Assembly: GCA_947246355.1 (NCBI GenBank)
Contig: CAMXQX010000008.1
Location: forward strand, 1-32,036
Direction: 5' to 3'
DNA from: an uncultured Bacillota bacterium
GTDB lineage: Bacteria > Bacillota_I > Bacilli_A > RF39 > UBA660
Length of the DNA: 32,036 nt
In this document: positions 16,322 through 23,588 of the stretch, in pieces
How positions within the stretch are numbered: position 1 is the stretch's first letter
Layout: every line of letters starts with the position of its first letter
Made by a program: the position numbers and the translations under genes
The notes under the pieces: generated by a model
The model's input: the letters and a program-made list of their open reading frames with translations, nothing else
What the model was told of the DNA's origin: nothing
Database searches by the model: none

Positions 16322-17209
16322 ATGATTCAGTATACGCAATTTTTAAATGCAATAGGAACGTATTTGGATTTGTTAGAATTGGATGCACATATTCAGTTAC
16401 ATCAAAAAATGATGGATAATAATAAGGATGAAATAGAGGTTTATCAACGTTTAAAAAATAGGAAAGACCCTTATCAACAAGAAAAAGATGCGATTTTAGA
16501 AAATAATCCTATAGAAAATGGAAAAGAAATTCTTTCTATGTGGGGCTTTGTGCAAAATTATTTATTAGACAATCCAAAAGAATTGAATACTTTATATTCC
16601 TCTAAAAAAGGAAGGCGTGAGTTACCAGTATATGCCCTTTGTCAAGAAATCGTCAAATATGATATAGCCTTTTATGATATGTATTGCTTTTTGATACACC
16701 ATAATTTGTATAATCCTAACTTCGAATATGGATTTTCTGATGAACCATTCTTTACAATGTTGCCTATAGACCCTATAGAGCAGTTTTATCAAATTAATCA
16801 GATGGTTGTTGCTCACCTTGAAACCAATTTTCATATCTTAAGAAATGGTTCAGATGTAATAGAGTGGGCTCTTCATTATTTATCAACAAGTAAGGATACG
16901 ATAACAAGGGATTATTGGGAAAACTACATAATGACTGCTATCAAAGGAAATTGTAGTTTGCTAGACTCTAAGCGTTATCATGGAGTCTTTTCCCTCGAAG
17001 TCAAACCTAGTATTTTTTGTATCATGCAGCACTCACATCTTGAGAGTATACACTCTTATTTATTATCAGAGCAAGGGATTTGTAAACAAATAGAAAATGC
17101 ATTGTATCCTAGTTTAGAAAGAGATAAAGCCATCGACTTTTATATAGAACGGATAGAAGATACCAACATAAAAAAGAAATTATATCGGTTAAAAACACAA
17201 GCAAAATAG
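16322..17209 (+). CDS. Hypothetical cytosolic protein
   Basis: 295 residues, no signal peptide or membrane helix, rich in Tyr, Leu and His, predicted mainly helical. Visible patches include an N-terminal helical part (LDLLELDAHIQLHQKMM), a middle DIAFYDMYCFLIHHNLYNPNFEYGF and a C-terminal amphipathic part (FYIERIEDTNIKKKLYRLK). I do not recognise the family and see no catalytic motif. It has its own promoter and a strong GGGGGAA site 6 bases before the ATG, and shares a bidirectional terminator with the NagZ-like gene facing it. Confidence 0.75.
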   Translation: MIQYTQFLNAIGTYLDLLELDAHIQLHQKMMDNNKDEIEVYQRLKNRKDPYQQEKDAILENNPIENGKEILSMWGFVQNYLLDNPKELNTLYSSKKGRRELPVYALCQEIVKYDIAFYDMYCFLIHHNLYNPNFEYGFSDEPFFTMLPIDPIEQFYQINQMVVAHLETNFHILRNGSDVIEWALHYLSTSKDTITRDYWENYIMTAIKGNCSLLDSKRYHGVFSLEVKPSIFCIMQHSHLESIHSYLLSEQGICKQIENALYPSLERDKAIDFYIERIEDTNIKKKLYRLKTQAK

Positions 17210-17236
17210 ATTAGTGTAACATTTATAGGATATAAC

Positions 17237-17275
17237 AAAAAAAGGACGAAATATCTACTTCGTCTTATTTTGTTT
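17237..17275. terminator. Bidirectional terminator between converging genes
   Basis: GACGAA (17245-17250) pairs with TTCGTC (17259-17264). On the plus strand TTATTTTGTTTTT follows; on the minus strand a run of seven T follows (the A run at 17237-17243). It serves the genes at 16322 and 17265, and overlaps the last codons of the latter. Confidence 0.75.
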
Positions 17276-18623
17276 TTGTCATTTCTTTAAAGTATTTCCA
17301 TGCTAAGATGCGGAAAGCATGTTGGTCAATTACTGTCTCATCAATGGTATTGTTCTCTACACTTGTTTTTAATTCGTTAAAGGAAGTAGCATAATCCGTT
17401 GTGATAATTAAGTCATTACCAGCAAGAACAGCTTTAATTGTTTTGTTATTAATATTATCTAAAGCACTCATAGCAATATCATCTGTCATAATCACACCTG
17501 TGAAGTTCAAATTGTTTCGAAGAAGATTATGTACTGCTTTGGATAAAGAGGCAGGATTATCTTCGTCTATATTTTTAATGGTATTATGACTTACTAAAAC
17601 AGCTTCTGCTCCTGCTTTAATACCTGCCTCAAAAGGAGGAATATCATTTTTTAAAATATCATCATAAGGTCTTGTATCTAGAGAACCACCTACATGTGTG
17701 TTAGCATTGTTTCCATAACCAGGAAAATGTTTTAAAGTATAAGAGACACCCGTATCTTTACTACTTTCAATGACTGTTTTGGCATAGGTACTCGTTAAGT
17801 CGGTTCCCTTTCCTAGGGTTCTAGGATACATATAATCATTAGGATCTATCGAAACATCAACAACAGGTGCTAGATTCAAATTGAGTCCTAAATCTTTTAA
17901 AATTTTACTTTTTTCTTTGGTATCTTTTTTAATTTCCTCAAAGCCACCGTTATTATAAAGTTCTTGTGGAGATTTAAATTGAGAAGGTGCTAAATTTGGA
18001 TTACTACTTACACGTACTACTTTTCCTCCTTCTTCATCGACTGCGGTTAAAAGAGGAATTTTTGCATTCTTTTGTAAAGCACTTATCATATCAATCACTT
18101 CTTTTTTGGTTTTATCCTTAAAATCTTTTTCAAAGAAGACGAAACCACCTAATGGATATTTTTTTAAAATATTGATGGCATCATTATCATAACGTACCAA
18201 AAGGAGTTGCCCTATTTTTTCATCGAGTGTCATTTCTTTTAATTTATGAAACGCCATTACATAATATTTGCTGAATATGCCATTATCTTTCCAAGCAACT
18301 GGAATCCCATTTTCATCAGTTGCCATTTTTTTAGTCTCATAGTTTATAACTTCAATGGATTGATTTTCTCTTGTTTCATCTAAAATACCTGTATATTCAA
18401 TTAATAGAAGATCGCCAGATTTAATATCACTGCTTGAAAATTGTAGTGTATAGATACTGTTTTTATCATCCATAATCGTTACTTTTTGCTTGTTCATGGT
18501 TAAAACAGTGGCTTCTAATTTTTTTGTTTCTTCCTTTTTCTCTTTTTTAAATAAACTAAATAAACCAATTACCAGTAGAAGAATAACAACAAGTGCGAGT
18601 AAGGTAGCTGCTTTTTTATTCAT
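17265..18623 (-). CDS. GH3 beta-N-acetylhexosaminidase-like, NagZ type, altered acid/base dyad
   Basis: 452 residues with an N-terminal anchor helix (about 7-25) followed by a Lys/Glu stretch and a small beta region (35-100), then a GH3 barrel (from about 118). Typical parts are DEKIGQLLLV, AVDEEGGKVVR, NLNLAPVVDV, YPRTLGKG, KHFPGYG at 298-304 and MTDDIAMSAL with nucleophile Asp381. NagZ enzymes remove GlcNAc from muropeptides. Their general acid/base is an Asp-x-His dyad; here the spot reads Asn308-Thr-His310 (codon AAC), so the Asp is missing. Activity may be weakened, changed or lost. GGGTGAT is the ribosome site. Confidence 0.85.
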   Translation of the reverse strand: MNKKAATLLALVVILLLVIGLFSLFKKEKKEETKKLEATVLTMNKQKVTIMDDKNSIYTLQFSSSDIKSGDLLLIEYTGILDETRENQSIEVINYETKKMATDENGIPVAWKDNGIFSKYYVMAFHKLKEMTLDEKIGQLLLVRYDNDAINILKKYPLGGFVFFEKDFKDKTKKEVIDMISALQKNAKIPLLTAVDEEGGKVVRVSSNPNLAPSQFKSPQELYNNGGFEEIKKDTKEKSKILKDLGLNLNLAPVVDVSIDPNDYMYPRTLGKGTDLTSTYAKTVIESSKDTGVSYTLKHFPGYGNNANTHVGGSLDTRPYDDILKNDIPPFEAGIKAGAEAVLVSHNTIKNIDEDNPASLSKAVHNLLRNNLNFTGVIMTDDIAMSALDNINNKTIKAVLAGNDLIITTDYATSFNELKTSVENNTIDETVIDQHAFRILAWKYFKEMTKTK

Positions 18624-18690
18624 TGTATCACCCAGTTATACTATATTTCTAATTTCTTTTTTTATGTCACATTGTACTGAAAAAACTCTA

Positions 18691-19362
18691 TTATTGTATA
18701 CGATTTACTTCTTTTAAAATGTATTTTTTATTGACAAATTCAAAAGTGTATTCATAAACACTTCCCTTTGCAAAGTATTCTTCTTCCTCTTCTATATTGT
18801 TTTCTACTTCGGCAAGCAGTTCTTCTTTAGTAAAGGAAGTATAAATGGAAGTTTTCTCTGCAACAGAAAAATAAAGTACAGCTTCTTTTATAGTGAGTTT
18901 TTTTCCAAGACGATTGGCTTCGATTTTTTTTGTTTTGTAAAAATCGGTATTATTTCCACCACAACCTACTATTTGTTCATAACTCTTTGTTTCTTTGTTA
19001 TAGGTATACCCACAAATTCCATTTGAAAACAAGTAGAAATTATTATGTTCAAAAGAAGTATTTTCTCCAAACATTTCGTGGATACTCCTCTCTAAGGCAT
19101 CAGAGGGAATGGTTTCTAATGTTCTTTCTTGTAAATAATTTTTAGCCCCTATAGCTAGAACATATTCATTCGTAAAGCCATTTTCTTGATAGAGCTCGTT
19201 TAAGAAAGTAGTTTCTTTGCTAGGACGAAACGCTTTATCTAATTCTTCAATTAGGGGACTATCTATTTTAATCATTCTTCCTCTTTTGATGACAATGACA
19301 GAGTATACAATTAAAATAATGCAAACAACAACAATGCATCCATACAAAATTCTTTTTTTCAT
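18691..19362 (-). CDS. Membrane-anchored protein of unknown function
   Basis: 223 residues. A basic start and one helix (about 5-25) followed by a long extracytoplasmic part. It has FRPSKETTFLNELYQENGF, a Cys pair region (GICGY...VGCGG, Cys about 50% along) and an acidic patch (NNIEEEEEYF) before a beta-like end. No known family. GGTGAT precedes the ATG. It is transcribed away from the HA-domain gene and towards the NagZ-like gene 67 bases downstream, so the pair may be co-transcribed. Its upstream region holds the TTTTGAACA repeats. Confidence 0.75.
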   Translation of the reverse strand: MKKRILYGCIVVVCIILIVYSVIVIKRGRMIKIDSPLIEELDKAFRPSKETTFLNELYQENGFTNEYVLAIGAKNYLQERTLETIPSDALERSIHEMFGENTSFEHNNFYLFSNGICGYTYNKETKSYEQIVGCGGNNTDFYKTKKIEANRLGKKLTIKEAVLYFSVAEKTSIYTSFTKEELLAEVENNIEEEEEYFAKGSVYEYTFEFVNKKYILKEVNRIQ

Positions 19363-19418
19363 ATTTTATCACCACTTTACTATATAACATAATTTGTGAT
19401 TGAAAGCAATCGGTCAAA

Positions 19419-19535
19419 GTTTTGAACAATAATTATGAACAATGTTCAAAACTTTTATATTAAATGAGCTCTTTTTTAAAAAATAAAAATAGTTTTGAAC
19501 ATAAACGATATACTTTTGAACATTTTTGTTCAAAA
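19419..19535. promoter_or_regulatory. Cluster of TTTTGAACA half-sites (operator region)
   Basis: GTTTTGAACA or its complement recurs: forward at 19419-19428; a degenerate TTATGAACA at 19433-19441 facing GTTCAAAAC at 19444-19452 (core GAACAATGTTC palindrome); forward at 19492-19501; and forward TTTTGAAC at 19514-19521 facing GTTCAAAA at 19528-19535, a perfect 8-base inverted repeat with 6 bases between. The cluster sits between two divergent genes and ends 9 bases before the -35 box of the plus-strand promoter. This looks like binding sites of a dimeric regulator. Confidence 0.75.
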
Positions 19536-19544
19536 AAATTAAAA

Positions 19545-19573
19545 TTGACTAGAATTTTAGAAACGTATATAAT
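19545..19573 (+). promoter_or_regulatory. Near-consensus promoter of HA-domain gene
   Basis: TTGACT (19545-19550), 17 bases, TATAAT (19568-19573). The transcript should begin near 19580, which rules out the GTG at 19582 as a normal start and leaves only a very short leader (GGTGACAGAG) before the ATG at 19591. Confidence 0.85.
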
Positions 19574-19590
19574 GCTGTTAGGTGACAGAG

Positions 19591-20640
19591 ATGGAAGAGA
19601 AGGAAATGTATCTATACACATTAGATGAAGTGGAAGCAAAAGTAAGGGAAATTAAAAATATGATTTTAGAAAACCAATCGAATCATTTTATTTTAGTACA
19701 ATTGGAAGCTCTTTCTAGCTCTTTAGAAAAATTATTGGATACACAAAATAAGAATGTCTTAGGCTTTATAAGAAGTAAATGGATGCGAAATTATAGTTTG
19801 GCTACAAAATATTATGAGCATTATGGAAATTTAGAGATTCCAAAAAGATTTCAAACAACAAATGGTTATGAATATGAGGAAGATGGAATAAAACTAGGTT
19901 TATGGATTGTGCGATTAAGACAGTGTTATAGCAAAAAATTACTTTCCTTAGAAGAAACACAGCTTTTAGAGAAAATTGGCATGGCTTGGGAACCATTAGA
20001 GACAAGTTGGATGCGAAACTATAATTTAGCTAAGAAGTATTATGAGTATCATGGAAATTTAAGAATACCTCAAAAGTTTAAAACAATAAATGGGTATGAG
20101 TACGATGAAAATGGAATTGAACTTGGGAAATGGTTGGATGTGCAAAGTCAAAAGAAACAAGCTGGTAAAACCATTGACCCCAAAAGACTAAGGCTATTAG
20201 AGGAAATTGGAATGGTATGGAGTAAAAGAGAATTCGATTGGATGCAAAGCTATCATTTAGCGCAAAAGTATTATGAACATTACGGAGATTTAAATATAAA
20301 GTATGATTTCATAACAAGTAATGGTTACGAATATGATAAAAATGGAGTAAAATTGGGCGCTTGGCTTGCCAACCAAAAATTGGCTTATCAAGGAAAAGGA
20401 ACCAGTACTATTGGTGAATACCATATTAGTTTGTTAGAAGAGATTGGAGTGAATTGGTTTAGAGAAAGTGTCAATCAAAAGCTGCAAAGTGAACAGATTC
20501 AAGAAGAAAACGAGAGAAGGAAAAGAAAAGAGGTTTATCATCGTTTTCAATCGTATTTGTTGCAAAAGGTTGGTGAGGATTCTGTTTCCAAAGAAGATAT
20601 CAATGAAGGCTTTCTAAACCACTTAAATCACAAAAAGTAA
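19591..20640 (+). CDS. Triple helicase-associated (HA) domain protein
   Basis: 349 residues. After a helical start (residues 1-60) come three HA repeats (about 64-133, 140-210, 217-289). Each has WM..Y.LA.KYYE.HG.L.IP, then F....GYEYD.NG..LG.W, and ends LLE.IGM.W. A basic, charged helical tail follows (SEQIQEENERRKRKEVYHRF). HA domains (PF03457) usually sit behind bacterial helicases and are thought to bind nucleic acid; here no helicase motor is present. A regulator or DNA-binding role is an inference. GGTGA lies 5 bases before ATG 19591; ATG 19606 is the alternative. The six half-sites upstream suggest strict control, perhaps by itself. Confidence 0.85.
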   Translation: MEEKEMYLYTLDEVEAKVREIKNMILENQSNHFILVQLEALSSSLEKLLDTQNKNVLGFIRSKWMRNYSLATKYYEHYGNLEIPKRFQTTNGYEYEEDGIKLGLWIVRLRQCYSKKLLSLEETQLLEKIGMAWEPLETSWMRNYNLAKKYYEYHGNLRIPQKFKTINGYEYDENGIELGKWLDVQSQKKQAGKTIDPKRLRLLEEIGMVWSKREFDWMQSYHLAQKYYEHYGDLNIKYDFITSNGYEYDKNGVKLGAWLANQKLAYQGKGTSTIGEYHISLLEEIGVNWFRESVNQKLQSEQIQEENERRKRKEVYHRFQSYLLQKVGEDSVSKEDINEGFLNHLNHKK

Positions 20641-20675
20641 AAAATATGCATTTTTGGGCATATTTTATTTTTTTC
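20641..20675 (+). terminator. Terminator of HA-domain gene
   Basis: AAAATATGC (20641-20649) pairs with GCATATTTT (20658-20666), followed by a T-rich tail. Confidence 0.8.
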
Positions 20676-20690
20676 TAGATAAATATCTTC

Positions 20691-20720
20691 TTGACAAGCT
20701 CTTATTTTCTTGTATACAAT
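20691..20720 (+). promoter_or_regulatory. Promoter of the small membrane protein gene
   Basis: TTGACA (20691-20696) with TACAAT (20715-20720) at 18 bases, or TATACA (20713-20718) at 16. The start of transcription near 20726 excludes the ATG at 20710 and fixes the start codon at 20743. Confidence 0.75.
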
Positions 20721-20742
20721 GATGGAAAATAAGGAGAATTTT

Positions 20743-21219
20743 ATGAACAAGAAAATAGATATATATTTAGATGAAAAAAGTAGTTATATCAATCCGTTTC
20801 ATAAGAATCGTATTTCGAGTGAACTTTCTGATTATATTTTAGGAGAATGTAAAATGTATTCTTTAAAAGAACAATTTGAAATTTGTATTCATTGTAAAGA
20901 AAATTTAAGTAAAGAAGAACAATTGGCTTTGGTAGCCATGATACGTCAAAATTATGGAGTCGATATTCAAGAAATCAATTTATTTGCAAGGCGAAGAAAT
21001 GGACTTGGTCTCAGCTGTATTTTGCTTGGTATTCTTATTTTATTTATCTATCTTTTAGTAGACATTGTCCCTGTTTTATCAGAAATTGTTTTAATTGTTG
21101 CTTGGGTATTTTTATGGGAAGGGGTCTATGGTTTATTGTTTGATGGAAGTAAAGATACCATCCATAAAAAAAGATTAAAAAAGCTAACTTGTTGTAAAAT
21201 TAGCTTTTCCTCGAAATAG
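20743..21219 (+). CDS. Small membrane protein, two helices
   Basis: 158 residues. A soluble N-terminal half (DEKSSYINPFHKNRISSELSDYILGE, and IHCKENLSKEEQLALVAMIRQNYG) precedes two close membrane helices (about 88-108 and 112-132) and a basic tail, so both ends should be cytoplasmic. AAGGAG lies 6 bases before the ATG. I do not recognise the family. The last codons (for LKKLTCCKISF) coincide with a stem-loop that serves as terminator for the facing gene, so the C-terminal residues may be set by RNA structure rather than protein need. Confidence 0.75.
   Translation: MNKKIDIYLDEKSSYINPFHKNRISSELSDYILGECKMYSLKEQFEICIHCKENLSKEEQLALVAMIRQNYGVDIQEINLFARRRNGLGLSCILLGILILFIYLLVDIVPVLSEIVLIVAWVFLWEGVYGLLFDGSKDTIHKKRLKKLTCCKISFSSK
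21165..21208 (-). terminator. Minus-strand terminator inside a plus-strand gene end
   Basis: AAAAGCTAA and TTAGCTTTT (21179-21187 and 21200-21208) pair. Read on the minus strand the stem ends in TTTTTT, AATC, then seven more T, a good terminator for the gene at 21222. It overlaps the final codons of the membrane protein gene. Confidence 0.7.
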
Positions 21220-21221
21220 AA

Positions 21222-21677
21222 TTAATGGAGTTTAATGATACTTTCATAGAGTAAGTCAACAATGTAATTGCTTTCTTCTAGATTGTATTTTTGGATAAGT
21301 TTTGTAATAAAGTCGTCGCTATATTCCATCTGAAAAAGTGCACAAATATCCATTTTTTCATTGGATAAATCTTTTAAGTAACTGTTGGTATAACTATTAT
21401 TTAAAATAAGGAGCGGGAGGTTCTCGCTCCACTTATCTAATGTTTGTAGTAAATCTTCGGTGGTATCTACATAAGTAAAATTTTCTGTATCATAAGAAAT
21501 GAGTTCTAAAAAGGCAGGATTTTTGATTTTGTCCTTTTTTAATCGATAGTCAAAACGTTCTAATAATTTTAACCCATTTATTTTCAAAGCACTGATTTGA
21601 ATAATGTCGCCTGTTTCTTTTGTACTGGTTGTGGGAATAATTTCGATAATAATATATTTTTGCTGTAAAATATCCAT
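21222..21677 (-). CDS. DnaQ-like exonuclease fold, catalytic residues missing
   Basis: 151 residues from the ATG at 21677; GGTGAT lies 6 bases upstream, better than the in-frame ATG at 21695. The run YIIIEII..TST..TGDIIQISALKINGLKLLERFDYRLKK fits the first strands of DEDD 3'-5' exonucleases (yiviDiETTGL....IIqIsAvki). NPAFLELISYDTENF and TTEDLLQTLDKW fit the next helices, and LLILNNSYTNSYLKDL fits the lvaHNa.FD..fL strand. But the DxE is ExI, the Asp after the HN motif is Asn, and the last HxxxxD is gone. If the match is right it is a pseudoenzyme, perhaps a binding or scaffold protein. The match is by eye. Confidence 0.55.
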   Translation of the reverse strand: MDILQQKYIIIEIIPTTSTKETGDIIQISALKINGLKLLERFDYRLKKDKIKNPAFLELISYDTENFTYVDTTEDLLQTLDKWSENLPLLILNNSYTNSYLKDLSNEKMDICALFQMEYSDDFITKLIQKYNLEESNYIVDLLYESIIKLH

Positions 21678-21754
21678 AAATATCACCAAAACCATTGTAA
21701 CATGATTTCAAACAAAGGAAAAGTATGTTAAAATAAGAAATTGAGGGATAGTTT

Positions 21755-22816
21755 ATGGCAAATATAGTTGAATATATAGAATTTTATAAAGATAAAACAT
21801 TTGATGAAGTTCCACTCAATGAGGTAGATGCTCTTATTTTAGCTGAATTTTCGTATATTCAGTTAAAAGATTTCTTAACAGAAGAGGCTATGCCACTCAC
21901 CATTCATGAATTATCAACAACTTATTTTAAAAAAGTAACCAAAGAAATGATGAAAAATAGACATTTACTTTATCGAGAAACGTACCACCTATTTGAAGTC
22001 ATGAAAGATACCAAGCGGTATAGCCATCTTTTAATTACAAATTATGAAAATATTGTGGACGACGAAAAACAATTTGGGGCCATTACGTTTCGAAATGAGC
22101 GCAAATGGACATACATTGCTTTTGAGGGAACAGACACTTCGATTATAGGATGGAAAGAAGATTTTGATATGTCACATGTTTTTCCAGTTCCAAGCCAACA
22201 AATGGCACTTGCTTATTTGGAGAAGGAAGTACGCTTTTTTGACAAAACCGTCTATGTTGGCGGACACTCTAAGGGTGGCAATTTGGCAATTACTTCTTGT
22301 ATGAAATCTTCTAGCTTTGTAAGAAATCGCTTAAAGACGATTTATAATTTTGATGGGCCTGGTGTTCGTGATGAAGAATTTCATAGTCATGCGTATGATC
22401 GAATTAAAAGAAAAATACAGATGTTTGTTCCAGAGCAAAGTGTAGTGGGTATGATTCTTTCACATTCGACCAATTACAAGGTGGTGGCAAGTGCAAATAA
22501 GGGGCTTTTTCAACATGATGGGATGAGTTGGCAATGTTTTGGAAGTTTTTTTGTCAATACAGAATTAAGTCATAAAAGTATTCATTTTCAAAAGGAAATG
22601 CGTAGCTTTTTAAAAGAAATTCCAGATAATGAGCGCGCTGAATTCGTTAATAGTATTTTTTTGGTTCTTTCTAAAGCTGGAATTACAAGTACAGAGCGAG
22701 TGACGTTTAGTAAAATCATTAAAGCGACTGCTTATATTGGGGATATTACTACATCACAAAAAAATAAAGAAAAATTAAAAAAGATATTTATTATTTTAAA
22801 AAATTATCTTCGATAA
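21755..22816 (+). CDS. DUF2974 / Mbeg1-like alpha/beta hydrolase
   Basis: 353 residues, no signal peptide. The nucleophile elbow is GGHSKGGNLA with Ser172, preceded by YIAFEGTD...GWKEDFDM (oxyanion and lid region typical of this family) and followed by IYNFDGPGV, which carries an Asp, and later NKGLFQHDGMSW, which supplies a candidate His. The family is widespread in Bacillota and lipase-like; substrates are unknown. GAGGGAT lies 6 bases before the ATG. It is divergent from the DnaQ-like gene, with only 77 bases between their starts. Confidence 0.85.
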   Translation: MANIVEYIEFYKDKTFDEVPLNEVDALILAEFSYIQLKDFLTEEAMPLTIHELSTTYFKKVTKEMMKNRHLLYRETYHLFEVMKDTKRYSHLLITNYENIVDDEKQFGAITFRNERKWTYIAFEGTDTSIIGWKEDFDMSHVFPVPSQQMALAYLEKEVRFFDKTVYVGGHSKGGNLAITSCMKSSSFVRNRLKTIYNFDGPGVRDEEFHSHAYDRIKRKIQMFVPEQSVVGMILSHSTNYKVVASANKGLFQHDGMSWQCFGSFFVNTELSHKSIHFQKEMRSFLKEIPDNERAEFVNSIFLVLSKAGITSTERVTFSKIIKATAYIGDITTSQKNKEKLKKIFIILKNYLR

Positions 22817-22821
22817 AAATT

Positions 22822-22849
22822 TTTAACTTTGCTTAAATTATGTTATAAT
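22822..22849 (+). promoter_or_regulatory. Promoter of the thioredoxin-like gene
   Basis: TATAAT at 22844-22849 with a weak TTTAAC at 22822-22827. Transcription would begin near 22856, so the start codon is the ATG at 22876 after GGAGGTG and not the ATG at 22855. Confidence 0.6.
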
Positions 22850-22875
22850 TATATTTGTTTGTAGGAGGTGAATTG

Positions 22876-23439
22876 ATGAAGAAAATATTTGTTTTATGTA
22901 CTCTTGCTCTTTTTCTTCTTCCTTTTTCCGTAAAAGCAGAGGAAAGTGGAAAAGTTCCCGTTTATTTATTTCGTGGAGAAGGTTGTCCCCATTGTGAAGA
23001 TGCTCTTGCGTACTTTAATGGATTAGGAGAAGAAGACAAAAAGAAATTGGATTTGATTAGATACGAAGTGTGGTACAACGAAGAAAATCAAAAATTAATG
23101 GAACAAGTGGCTGAGAAGTTAGGAGAAACAGTAACAGGAGTTCCTTATATTGTTGTTGGAGACAAATCATTTAGTGGCTTTGATGATTCGATTGGGGAAG
23201 CCATTATGGATATAGTCAATGAAATGCAAGAAAAGGAAGATATCGTAGATATTGTAGCCGATATCGAAACAGATGCTATAAAGGACACAGGAGATAGTAT
23301 TACAGGAAGTAATACAAATACGAATACTAACGCTGTAAAGGACGAGAAGAAGGGAAACGATATCGTTATTATCATTGGTGTATGTGGAACTATTCTTGTT
23401 TCTTGTGCTTTACTTGTTCTTGCACGTAAAAATATGTAG
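22876..23439 (+). CDS. Membrane-tethered extracytoplasmic thioredoxin-like protein
   Basis: 187 residues. A cleavable-type signal peptide (residues 1-21, ending VKA) precedes a thioredoxin-fold domain with the redox pair Cys37-Pro-His-Cys40 and a TGVPYIVVGD segment holding the cis-Pro. An acidic then Asn/Thr-rich linker (about 115-155) leads to a C-terminal membrane helix (about 161-180) and a short basic tail. It should stay tied to the outer face of the membrane, where it could reduce or swap disulfides. AGGAGGTG sits 5 bases before the ATG. It ends in a terminator, so it is separate from the surface protein gene next to it, though the latter is a possible client. Confidence 0.85.
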   Translation: MKKIFVLCTLALFLLPFSVKAEESGKVPVYLFRGEGCPHCEDALAYFNGLGEEDKKKLDLIRYEVWYNEENQKLMEQVAEKLGETVTGVPYIVVGDKSFSGFDDSIGEAIMDIVNEMQEKEDIVDIVADIETDAIKDTGDSITGSNTNTNTNAVKDEKKGNDIVIIIGVCGTILVSCALLVLARKNM

Positions 23440-23445
23440 CCTTGG

Positions 23446-23479
23446 AAAGATAGAATTTAAAAAAATTTTATCTTTTTTT
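23446..23479 (+). terminator. Terminator of the thioredoxin-like gene
   Basis: AAAGATA (23446-23452) pairs with TATCTTT (23469-23475), helped by inner A/T pairs, and ends in a T run. Confidence 0.75.
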
Positions 23480-23537
23480 GATATTTGGTATAAGTGGAGG
23501 TGTTAAATTTTGGAAAGGAGAATAAGCTATTTTAGGA

Positions 23538-23565
23538 TTGACAATGAATAAGAAATATGTAAAAA
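23538..23565 (+). promoter_or_regulatory. Candidate promoter of the surface protein gene
   Basis: TTGACA at 23538-23543 is perfect; the -10, TAAAAA at 23560-23565, is weak, with a 16-base spacer. Confidence 0.45.
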
Positions 23566-23588
23566 TATAGGAAAAAAGGAGTAGAATT

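Noticed and set aside
23510-23551. Tiny TTG-start leader ORF (13 codons) after GGAGGTG
   Set aside because: A good ribosome-like site and 7-base spacing, but it overlaps the TTGACA promoter of the next gene, starts with TTG and encodes nothing recognisable; likely chance.
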